6,227 nucleotides of DNA from Acholeplasmatales bacterium (GTDB taxonomy: Bacteria; Bacillota_I; Bacilli_A; Acholeplasmatales; Anaeroplasmataceae). The translations under genes were made by a program, and so were the position numbers. Within the stretch, counting starts at the first letter, position 1; every line of letters begins with the position of its first letter. This document shows, piece by piece, positions 1 to 5,355 of the stretch. The notes beneath the pieces were generated by a model. It was not told the origin of the DNA. It saw only the letters and a list, made by a program, of their open reading frames with translations, and made no database searches. The stretch lies in contig CAAGJD010000228.1 of NCBI GenBank assembly GCA_900770055.1, forward strand, positions 1 through 6,227. Direction: 5' to 3'.

Positions 1-20
1 ACACGACGCTCTTCCGATCT
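1..20. other. Illumina sequencing adapter remnant (not genomic)
   Basis: These 20 bases, ACACGACGCTCTTCCGATCT, match exactly the 3' end of the standard Illumina read-1 adapter/primer as I know it. Genomic sequence appears to begin at about position 21, where the minus-strand reading frame of a LysR-family protein becomes recognisable. The adapter was evidently left on a read and carried into the assembly, so this edge is a contig end. Nothing biological should be inferred from it. Confidence 0.97.
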
Positions 21-277
21 CTTCCTTGTTTTTTAAGATTACTAATTAATAACTGATTTTTAGTATTTGATTCTATAGCGTATTCATAAAGAATCTTACC
101 AGCCTTTGTTAATTCAAAGGTTTTACTATTTTTAAATAATATGATGTCATATTCCTTTTCAAGTGACTTAATATGATGAGTAACTGCAGGCTGTGATATG
201 TATAGTTTATTAGCTGTTTTAGTATAGCTTTTTTCCTCAAGAAGCGTCAAAAATGTTATTAATTTTGTATCAATCAT
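21..277 (-). CDS. LysR-family transcriptional regulator, N-terminal DNA-binding part only (truncated by contig end)
   Basis: The 85 codons visible here read MIDTKLITFLTLLEEKSYTK and onward. They form a typical LysR winged helix-turn-helix: residues about 18-40 hold the HTH (TANKLYISQPAVTHHIKSLE), followed by the wing (LFKNSKTFELTKAGK, about 48-61) and the start of the linker helix. Family members are usually about 290-300 residues and carry a C-terminal periplasmic-binding-protein-like effector domain, which is missing because the contig ends. The start at 277 is preferred over the in-frame ATG at 313. A TTGACA/TATACT promoter places transcription start near 307, so the upstream ATG would lie outside the mRNA. 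An AAAAGGTAG ribosome site lies about 13 nt upstream of 277. If translated past base 21, the frame runs into adapter and yields the artefactual tail RDRKSVV. The target genes and ligand cannot be told from this fragment. Confidence 0.9.
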
Positions 278-313
278 ATTAATTTCACTACCTTTTTTGA
301 ATGTTGTATTCAT

Positions 314-342
314 AGTATATAAATATTTTTTATAAATGTCAA
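314..342 (-). promoter_or_regulatory. Promoter of the LysR-family gene
   Basis: On the minus strand, TTGACA (342-337) and TATACT (319-314) are separated by exactly 17 nt. This is a perfect -35 and a 5/6 -10 match to the housekeeping sigma consensus. Predicted transcription start is near 307, giving a leader of about 30 nt before the ATG at 277. The promoter lies just after the lon terminator, so the regulator is its own transcription unit. Confidence 0.8.
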
Positions 343-360
343 ATAGATTATTAATATTTT

Positions 361-389
361 TTATAAAAAGAAAAGGGGCATAAGCCCCT
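361..389 (-). terminator. Rho-independent terminator of lon
   Basis: Read on the minus strand, a 6-bp stem AGGGGC / GCCCCT with a 4-nt TTAT loop (389-374) is followed by TTTTCTTTTTAT. It begins 5 nt after the lon stop codon. The plus strand has no T-run after the stem, so the terminator works in one direction only. It separates lon from the downstream LysR-family gene. Confidence 0.85.
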
Positions 390-393
390 AATA

Positions 394-2709
394 TTAGAAT
401 ACTTTATTTAAAATTTCAGAGATATGAGATACTGGAGTAATAGTTAATGCATCTCTTACCTCTTGTGGAATATCCTCAATATCTCTTTCATTTTCCTGTG
501 GTATAAAAATTTGAGTTAAACCACTTCTATGAGCAGCAATAGACTTTTCTCTTAAACCACCAATTGGTAATACAGTACCTCGAAGAGTTATTTCACCAGT
601 CATACCAATATGACAATCAACTGGTCTATTAGATAGTGCAGAAACAAGTGCAGTAGTTAATGTTACACCTGCAGATGGACCATCCTTTGGTACTGCTCCT
701 TCTGGTACATGGATATGAATATCATTCTTTTCAAGAGTAGCTGGATCTATTGATAATTCACTAGCATGAGCCTTTACGTATGAGAAGGCTGCTTGAGCAG
801 ATTCCTTCATTACATCTCCAAGCTTACCAGTTAAGACTAAACCACCCTTACCAGGATACATTGTAACCTCAATATCAAGAGTATCTCCACCAAAAGAAGT
901 GTAAGCTAAGCCTGTAACTATACCAATTTGGTTAATACCTCTATTCTTATTATTAGTAAATTTAACCTTACCTAAGAATTCAGTTAAATTATCCTCTGTT
1001 ACAGTAATAGACTCAATCTTATCCATTAATATCTTTCTAACTGTTTTTCGACATAAAGCAGCAATCATTCTATTTAATTCACGTACACCAGCCTCTCTAG
1101 TGTAATTTTGAATTATAGCGTACATTGCACCTTCTGTAACAGTTAATTGATTAGCTTTAAGACCATGTTCCTCTAATTGACGTGGAATTAAATGTTTAAA
1201 GCCAATATTGAATTTTTCAATTTCAGTATAGCTTGATAATTCTATTATTTCCATACGGTCACGAAGTGGAGCAGGAATTTCAGATAAATCATTTGCGGTA
1301 GTGATAAACATAACTTGAGATAAATCATAAGGCTCCTCAAGGTAATTATCTGAGAAGAATTTATTTTGTTCTGGGTCTAATACCTCTAGCATAGCTGCAG
1401 CTGGGTCACCTCGGTAATCAGCAGTCATTTTATCAATTTCATCAAGTAGGAATACTGGATTAACAGTACCAGCATCCTTCATACCCTTAAGAATTCTACC
1501 AGGTAAAGCACCAATATATGTTCTTCTGTGACCTCTGATTTCAGATTCATCACGAACACCACCTAGTGATTGCTTAACAAATTTTCTACCTAAAGCATCA
1601 CTAATACTTTTAGCTAATGATGTTTTACCAACTCCTGGAGGACCAGCAAAACATAAAATTGTTGATGGGTTATGACCAGTCATCATTTTAACAGCTAAAT
1701 ATTCAACAATACGATCCTTAACCTTTTCAAGTCCGTAGTGATTTTTATCTAGCTTAGCTATAACATCACTTAAATCATTGTTGTCCTCTGTTTCTTTATA
1801 CCAAGGTAGCTTTGTAATCCATTCAAGATATGTTCTAATTACGCCAGATTCAGCCATTTGACTACTTGTAGATGCATACTTTTGTAATTCAGCCTTAGCC
1901 TTCTCATATACACCTTCAGGTAAATGTGCTTCTTCAATAGCTTTTCTTAAAGCCTCAACATCTTCTTCCTGTCTAGCCTTATCACCAAGCTCATTTTGAA
2001 TAGCTTTCATTTTTTCACGTAAATAGTATTCCTTTTGAGATTCATCAATTGATTTTTTAACCTCTTTATTAATTTTATTCTCAATCTCTACTATTTGCTT
2101 TTCACGCTCAATATCCTCTAAAATCATTTCTAATCTCTTAGAAACATTAAGCTCCTCAAGATATCTATACTTAGATAAATTACTATTAAGCTTTAATTGA
2201 TAAGCAATTACATCTGATAGGGTATCAGCGTTAGTTCCTGATTGTAATAATCTACTAACCTCTTCAGGTGCAACTAGATAAGTTTGTCCATTTTGGGCAA
2301 TTTCTTGAGTAATTTGCTTAATTAATGCTGCTTCAACGTCATCATTATTTAATAATGAGAAAATCTTTTCATAAGCACATACAAAATATGGCTCCTCTGA
2401 TGTGTATTCATTAATTCTTATACGATTAGTAACCTTAAATTTAACTCTATAATTATTATTAGGCAATTTCAATTTAAGTGTTACTTTAGCAAGTACTCCT
2501 ATAGGTTCTAAATCTTCTGAAGTAACATCCTTTGCAGTAGAGTCCTTTTGAATTAATAAAATGATATTGCCACCATACATTTTTTCTGCTGCATCTAATG
2601 CTTGAACAGAATTAATACGGCCAACCTCAATTTTAAATTCGTTCCCAGGAATAGGAACAATTCCTCTTACAGCAATGGCAGGTAGTACAATTTTTGTATT
2701 CTCTTCCAT
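394..2709 (-). CDS. lon: ATP-dependent protease Lon (LonA type, 771 aa)
   Basis: Lon is a soluble hexameric AAA+ serine protease that unfolds and degrades misfolded and some regulatory proteins. In order, the sequence shows the N-terminal substrate-recognition domain (about 5-190); a charged coiled-coil/helical region (about 190-290); the AAA+ module with Walker A GPPGVGKT (356-363), pore loop YIGALPG (398-404), Walker B VFLLDEID (419-426), sensor-1 N473, arginine finger R485 and sensor-2 R543; and a C-terminal protease domain with Ser679 in PKDGPSAG and Lys722 in GGLREK. The Ser-Lys dyad and the pore Tyr-Ile fall at the same numbers as in E. coli Lon (784 aa), so the protein is full length and appears active. 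The start is ATG 2709. The longer frame opening at 2727 begins with GTG and would put the AAAGGA ribosome site inside the gene. It follows tig in the same direction but has its own promoter and terminator. No membrane segment is seen, which excludes LonB. Confidence 0.98.
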   Translation of the reverse strand: MEENTKIVLPAIAVRGIVPIPGNEFKIEVGRINSVQALDAAEKMYGGNIILLIQKDSTAKDVTSEDLEPIGVLAKVTLKLKLPNNNYRVKFKVTNRIRINEYTSEEPYFVCAYEKIFSLLNNDDVEAALIKQITQEIAQNGQTYLVAPEEVSRLLQSGTNADTLSDVIAYQLKLNSNLSKYRYLEELNVSKRLEMILEDIEREKQIVEIENKINKEVKKSIDESQKEYYLREKMKAIQNELGDKARQEEDVEALRKAIEEAHLPEGVYEKAKAELQKYASTSSQMAESGVIRTYLEWITKLPWYKETEDNNDLSDVIAKLDKNHYGLEKVKDRIVEYLAVKMMTGHNPSTILCFAGPPGVGKTSLAKSISDALGRKFVKQSLGGVRDESEIRGHRRTYIGALPGRILKGMKDAGTVNPVFLLDEIDKMTADYRGDPAAAMLEVLDPEQNKFFSDNYLEEPYDLSQVMFITTANDLSEIPAPLRDRMEIIELSSYTEIEKFNIGFKHLIPRQLEEHGLKANQLTVTEGAMYAIIQNYTREAGVRELNRMIAALCRKTVRKILMDKIESITVTEDNLTEFLGKVKFTNNKNRGINQIGIVTGLAYTSFGGDTLDIEVTMYPGKGGLVLTGKLGDVMKESAQAAFSYVKAHASELSIDPATLEKNDIHIHVPEGAVPKDGPSAGVTLTTALVSALSNRPVDCHIGMTGEITLRGTVLPIGGLREKSIAAHRSGLTQIFIPQENERDIEDIPQEVRDALTITPVSHISEILNKVF

Positions 2710-2718
2710 AATAATCAA

Positions 2719-2725
2719 TCCTTTC
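2719..2725 (-). promoter_or_regulatory. Ribosome binding site that fixes the lon start
   Basis: GAAAGGA on the minus strand ends 9 nt before ATG 2709, which is ideal spacing. It overlaps the codons that would follow a GTG start at 2727, and that GTG has no Shine-Dalgarno sequence at a useful distance. The site therefore supports the 771-residue form over a 777-residue form. Confidence 0.8.
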
Positions 2726-2728
2726 ACA

Positions 2729-2743
2729 TGCTAAAAAATAGCA
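2729..2743 (-). repeat. Small inverted repeat in the lon leader
   Basis: TGCTA and TAGCA flank a five-base run, giving a perfect 5-bp hairpin (TGCTA-TTTTT-TAGCA on the minus strand) between the predicted lon transcription start and its ribosome site. A competing pairing of ATGCT (2747-2743) with AGCAT (2732-2728) is also possible. It could stabilise the mRNA 5' end or tune translation. It is short and AT-rich, so it may also be chance. Confidence 0.35.
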
Positions 2744-2752
2744 AGCATATTA

Positions 2753-2781
2753 TATATAACACATTTTTGGCACTTTTGCAA
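2753..2781 (-). promoter_or_regulatory. Promoter of lon
   Basis: On the minus strand TTGCAA (2781-2776) and TATATA (2758-2753) are 17 nt apart, and the -10 is preceded by TG plus one base (TGTTATATA), an extended -10. A second frame of the same AT block, TATAAT at 2754-2749, could serve instead but has no -35 at normal spacing. Transcription would start near 2746, giving a leader of about 37 nt. The -35 and most of the spacer lie inside the inverted repeat at 2765-2795. Confidence 0.6.
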
Positions 2782-2795
2782 GCAGTTTGCCAAAA
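2765..2795 (-). promoter_or_regulatory. Perfect 8-bp inverted repeat over the lon -35, candidate repressor operator
   Basis: TTTTGGCA (2765-2772) and TGCCAAAA (2788-2795) are exact inverted copies with a 15-nt centre that contains the TTGCAA proposed as the -35. Read on the minus strand, three related heptads also appear in tandem: TGGCAAA, TTGCAAA and TGCCAAA. The position is typical of a site where a bound repressor blocks RNA polymerase. It matches neither CIRCE (HrcA) nor the CtsR heptad GGTCAAA. No long T-run follows on the minus strand, so it is not a terminator. Confidence 0.5.
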
Positions 2796-2810
2796 CTACT
2801 AATTTTTTAC

Positions 2811-2843
2811 AAAAAAAGAAGCCAGTTTGTCTAAAACCGGCTT
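2811..2843 (-). terminator. Rho-independent terminator of tig
   Basis: On the minus strand AAGCCGGTTT (2843-2834) pairs with AAACTGGCTT (2828-2819) around a 5-nt loop, with one G-U pair in a 10-bp stem, followed by C and seven T residues. It starts about 10 nt after the tig stop codon and lies upstream of the lon promoter, so most tig transcription should end before lon. Confidence 0.9.
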
Positions 2844-2853
2844 AATTTATCTA

Positions 2854-4140
2854 TTATTCTACTTCAACTGCATTAGCTAATAAGAATTCAACTAAATTAG
2901 TATATGCGATTTCTGAATAGTATCTTGCAGCATTAGCTTGTAATAATTGTTCCTTATTACCACCATTAGCAGCAGCCTCAGCTTCAGCCTTAGCCTCTAA
3001 TGCTTCCTTATTTGGAGCAAGGTTTTCAACTTCAATAATCTTTGTGGCTACTAAATTAAATAATGCTTGACGAGTTGCTTGCTTTCCTGCTTCAGCATTA
3101 AATTGTTCAACAGTTACACCCATTAATTGAATAAATGTTTCAAATGGGATATTGTACATCTTTGCTTGATTTTCATATTGAGCCTTAAATTGTTCAATTC
3201 TTTCTTGAACTAAAGATTGAGGCATATCAACATTTGCAGCATTTAAGATTATATCAATAATTTCATTAACTTGACGATCCTTCTCGCTTACAGCCTTTTG
3301 TGCTTCAAGTTCAGCCTTCTTAGCTGCTTTTAAATCCTTTAATGTCTTGCAATCTTGATAATTTAAGCTTGTAACATATTCATCAGTTAATTCAGGGAAC
3401 TTTTGAACCTTAATCTCATGAACAGTAACATTAAATACTGCAGCCTTACCAGCTAAATTTTCTGCGCCATAGTTCTTAGGGAACTTAACATTAATGTCCT
3501 TAGTTTCGCCAGCCTTCATACCAATCATTTGATCCTCAAAGCCTGGAATAAATTGACCAGAACCGATTTGTAATTCATAGTTTTCAGCTTTACCGCCATC
3601 GAATGGTACACCATCAATAGTACCTAAGAAATCAAAAGTAGCATAGTCCATTTTAGCAATAACTTGCTCTTCCTTAACTTCCATTGTAGCATCCTTCTTA
3701 GTCATTTCCTCGATAGCTTTAGTTACTTCCTTTGGTGTAGCCTTAAGTTTCTTAGCCTTTACTTCAATACCCTTATATTGTGGTAATTCAAATTCAGGAT
3801 AAGTATCAATTACTAAAGAAACCTTGAAATCCTCACCACGCTTAACTTGTTCTTCAACAACTGGTTCGAATTTACCTAAGAAATCCTTACATAATTCTTG
3901 ATCCTTAATTACTTCATTAACCTTATCTTGGAAAATGTAATCTAATGCAGGTGCAAATAATGACTCAACACCATAAGTTTTTTCATATATTGCTCTTGGA
4001 GCCTTACCAGCTCTAAAGCCCTTAATAGTAACCTTAGCATTTTCAGCAGCAAAAGCTTTATCAATTGCAGCTTCAAATTCTTCTTTAGTTACATCGAAAG
4101 TGATTTTAACACGACTATGTTCAATTTTTTCAACAACCAT
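2854..4140 (-). CDS. tig: Trigger factor, ribosome-associated chaperone and peptidyl-prolyl isomerase (428 aa)
   Basis: Trigger factor binds at the ribosomal exit tunnel next to protein L23, shields emerging chains and catalyses prolyl cis-trans isomerisation. The N-terminal ribosome-binding domain (about 1-115) carries the diagnostic loop GFRAGKAP at 41-48. An FKBP-type isomerase domain spans about 160-245, with the recognisable stretch GSGQFIPGFEDQMIGMKAGE (193-212). The helical C-terminal chaperone region (about 250-428) forms the substrate-holding arms. The last 50 residues are Ala/Glu-rich before the usual hydrophobic C-terminal helix (NLVEFLLANAVEVE). The length fits the family norm of about 430. 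ATG 4140 is the only usable start: the frame upstream has no ATG, GTG or TTG before its stop at 4189-4191. There is no Shine-Dalgarno sequence at normal spacing; the nearest, AGGAGGGG, lies 38 nt upstream beyond a hairpin. The gene has its own promoter and terminator. lon follows, with no clpP or clpX between. Confidence 0.98.
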   Translation of the reverse strand: MVVEKIEHSRVKITFDVTKEEFEAAIDKAFAAENAKVTIKGFRAGKAPRAIYEKTYGVESLFAPALDYIFQDKVNEVIKDQELCKDFLGKFEPVVEEQVKRGEDFKVSLVIDTYPEFELPQYKGIEVKAKKLKATPKEVTKAIEEMTKKDATMEVKEEQVIAKMDYATFDFLGTIDGVPFDGGKAENYELQIGSGQFIPGFEDQMIGMKAGETKDINVKFPKNYGAENLAGKAAVFNVTVHEIKVQKFPELTDEYVTSLNYQDCKTLKDLKAAKKAELEAQKAVSEKDRQVNEIIDIILNAANVDMPQSLVQERIEQFKAQYENQAKMYNIPFETFIQLMGVTVEQFNAEAGKQATRQALFNLVATKIIEVENLAPNKEALEAKAEAEAAANGGNKEQLLQANAARYYSEIAYTNLVEFLLANAVEVE

Positions 4141-4150
4141 ATTTTTAACA

Positions 4151-4186
4151 CAGACTGAGATATTACAGGAATAGTCTGCCCCTCCT
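4151..4186 (-). promoter_or_regulatory. Structured tig leader: strong Shine-Dalgarno followed by a hairpin
   Basis: On the minus strand AGGAGGGG (4186-4179) is directly followed by CAGACT (4178-4173), which pairs perfectly with AGTCTG (4156-4151) around a 16-nt loop; one G-U pair could extend the stem. The Shine-Dalgarno core ends 40 nt before ATG 4140 in the linear sequence, but only 12 nt away if the 28-nt hairpin is looped out. A competing 4-bp pairing of AGGA with TCCT in the loop would instead hide the ribosome site. The geometry is seen directly; a role in controlling translation is inference. Confidence 0.5.
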
Positions 4187-4238
4187 ACTCATTATTTATT
4201 TATCTCTTATATTCCTTATTCAAAAAACGTCATTGTTT

Positions 4239-4266
4239 ATTATAACATAATAAATATTTTTGTAAA
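4239..4266 (-). promoter_or_regulatory. Promoter of tig
   Basis: Minus-strand TTTACA (4266-4261) lies 16 nt from TATAAT (4244-4239), which is preceded by TG plus one base, giving the extended -10 TGTTATAAT. Predicted start is near 4232, so the leader is about 90 nt, long compared with the other genes here. The segment from here to the terminator at 4368 shows only AT-rich sequence with no convincing gene. Confidence 0.75.
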
Positions 4267-4367
4267 GGAAAATCGTAAAAATGAGAATAATTAAATGCTA
4301 TTTTTATTATGTGATAATTCAAAAACATTTTAATATTTCAATTCTTCATCTTACAATAATCTTCATG

Positions 4368-4402
4368 AAAAAAGACAAGCTATATTTAAATATCTTGTCT
4401 TT
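4368..4402 (-). terminator. Rho-independent terminator of the membrane protein gene
   Basis: On the minus strand AAAGACAAG (4402-4394) pairs with CTTGTCTTT (4379-4371), a perfect 9-bp stem. The loop between them contains the palindrome ATATTTAAATAT, which could add a further short stem. The stem ends in six T residues (4373-4368). It begins 11 nt after the stop codon of the upstream gene and isolates that gene from tig. Confidence 0.85.
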
Positions 4403-4413
4403 ACTTCTTAATA

Positions 4414-5157
4414 TTAACTTATAATATCATTATCTCTTTTATCATCAGTTGGAATAATGTTAGGATCTATATCGGAAATATCAAAATCATCATTAGCACC
4501 AGGTGCTTCTATTTTATTTGAATCCTCTACTTCTTCATTCTTTTCTTTTTCTTTCTTAGGGGCTTTACCTTTTCTATAGCGGAAGTATTCGCCACCTGCT
4601 TCACCACCAATTAGTAAAGCACAAAGTAATGCAATAATACCAAGTGCAATAACAATTTCTTTAGCTCCAAATTTATTACCTATTGCAGCCATGAATATTG
4701 CTGCTGAAATAAAGAAAACGTGTAGCCAAAATTTAAATTTGTCAGTGTCAACCTTATATAATATTACCTGCCAAATATATGAAATTGTTTTTACATATAA
4801 AAATCCTGCTAGAAAAAATGAATAATATTGAGAATTAAATAACGAAAATTCAGATTTAGGATCATTATTATATGTAAATCCAGCAAAAATTAAATAAGCT
4901 CCTAATATTAATTCACTTAATGTTTCTACTAAAGTAATTAGCTTTGCCTGTTGACATTTTTTACTTTTTATAATACCAATTAATCTTACTATAGCTTGTA
5001 GTGCAATTACACCACCAGTAATTAATATCAGCATAAAAATAGCGTTATCCTGTGCGAAAAATAATAAAACTGCAAATGCTAGCAATATTACTGCTGCTAA
5101 AATCTTTAAAATAAACTTATATGTAGTAAATGTTGAAACGATTTTATTTTCTTTCAT
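4414..5157 (-). CDS. Six-helix integral membrane protein with charged cytoplasmic tail, function unknown
   Basis: I do not recognise a specific family. The 247-residue protein has six likely membrane helices at about 15-34, 39-63, 74-95, 111-133, 142-159 and 166-184, and no cleavable signal peptide. Short loops and paired helices recall small HdeD/DUF308-like membrane proteins, but that is only a topological resemblance. After helix 6 comes a Gly-rich motif (GGEAGGEYFRYRKGK, 184-198), a basic stretch to about 206, then an acidic, presumably disordered tail (EEVEDS ... DISDIDPN) to the C-terminus. Positive charge after helix 6 and an even number of helices put both ends in the cytoplasm. Start ATG 5157 is fixed by AAGGAGG (5169-5163) 5 nt upstream. 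It has its own extended -10 promoter and terminator, so it is a single-gene unit. Confidence 0.85.
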   Translation of the reverse strand: MKENKIVSTFTTYKFILKILAAVILLAFAVLLFFAQDNAIFMLILITGGVIALQAIVRLIGIIKSKKCQQAKLITLVETLSELILGAYLIFAGFTYNNDPKSEFSLFNSQYYSFFLAGFLYVKTISYIWQVILYKVDTDKFKFWLHVFFISAAIFMAAIGNKFGAKEIVIALGIIALLCALLIGGEAGGEYFRYRKGKAPKKEKEKNEEVEDSNKIEAPGANDDFDISDIDPNIIPTDDKRDNDIIS

Positions 5158-5181
5158 AATGTCCTCCTTACGATTTACAAT

Positions 5182-5190
5182 ATTATATCA
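5182..5190 (-). promoter_or_regulatory. Extended -10 promoter of the membrane protein gene
   Basis: Minus-strand TGATATAAT (5190-5182) is a perfect -10 with the TGn extension. No good -35 lies 16-18 nt upstream, only T-rich sequence, as expected when an extended -10 compensates. Transcription would start near 5175, leaving a leader of about 18 nt that is just long enough for the ribosome site. Confidence 0.65.
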
Positions 5191-5319
5191 TACTATTTTT
5201 AAAAAAGATAATTTATGTGAAAAAAAATATTTTTTTCGTTAAATAAAAATTTTGTGTTTCTTTATGTTTTACTTTATTTTACAAAATTCTACATTTAACA
5301 CTTTAAATTCAAAAGGATT

Positions 5320-5328
5320 TGTTATAAA
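5320..5328 (+). promoter_or_regulatory. Extended -10 promoter of the ATP-grasp gene
   Basis: TGTTATAAA (5320-5328) is an extended -10 with 5/6 match to TATAAT, and the -35 region is weak (CTTTAA at 5301-5306, 16-nt spacer). Predicted start near 5335 leaves a leader of about 21 nt containing GGGGGT (5343-5348) before ATG 5356. This promoter is divergent from that at 5182-5190. The roughly 130 nt between them are very AT-rich, with an A8/T7 palindrome at 5219-5237 and no other clear element. Confidence 0.6.
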
Positions 5329-5355
5329 ATATTTTCATAAATGGGGGTAATTATT

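Noticed and set aside
278..313. Longer LysR start at ATG 313, adding 12 residues.
   Set aside because: This ATG overlaps the position just after the -10 box, upstream of the predicted transcription start, and has no ribosome site. LysR proteins normally start a few residues before the first helix.
2765..2795. CtsR or HrcA (CIRCE) operator upstream of lon.
   Set aside because: The heptads read TGGCAAA/TTGCAAA rather than GGTCAAA, and TTAGCACTC/GAGTGCTAA arms are absent. Only an uncharacterised operator can be proposed.
394..4140. tig-lon as one operon.
   Set aside because: A strong terminator at 2811-2843 and a separate promoter at 2753-2781 lie between them. Some read-through cannot be excluded.
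4281..4424. A 47-codon plus-strand frame (MRIIKCYFYY...) with AAAGGA at 4264-4269 upstream.
   Set aside because: It runs through the terminator hairpin and into the 3' end of the minus-strand membrane protein gene. Its composition is just that of AT-rich intergenic sequence and its ribosome site overlaps the tig -35 box. It is likely chance.
394..5157. Mollicute-type code with TGA read as Trp, suggested by the AT-richness.
   Set aside because: Tryptophans in lon and in the membrane protein are encoded by TGG, and no coding frame is broken by TGA.
5219..5237. A8/T7 palindrome between the divergent promoters as a terminator or operator.
   Set aside because: The stem is nearly all A-T with a 3-nt loop in very AT-rich sequence, and no gene ends nearby. 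It is more likely a bent or AT-rich upstream promoter tract.
5341..5355. Earlier in-frame ATG for the ATP-grasp gene (MGVII...).
   Set aside because: No ribosome site precedes it, and the GGGGG run just after it is well placed for ATG 5356.
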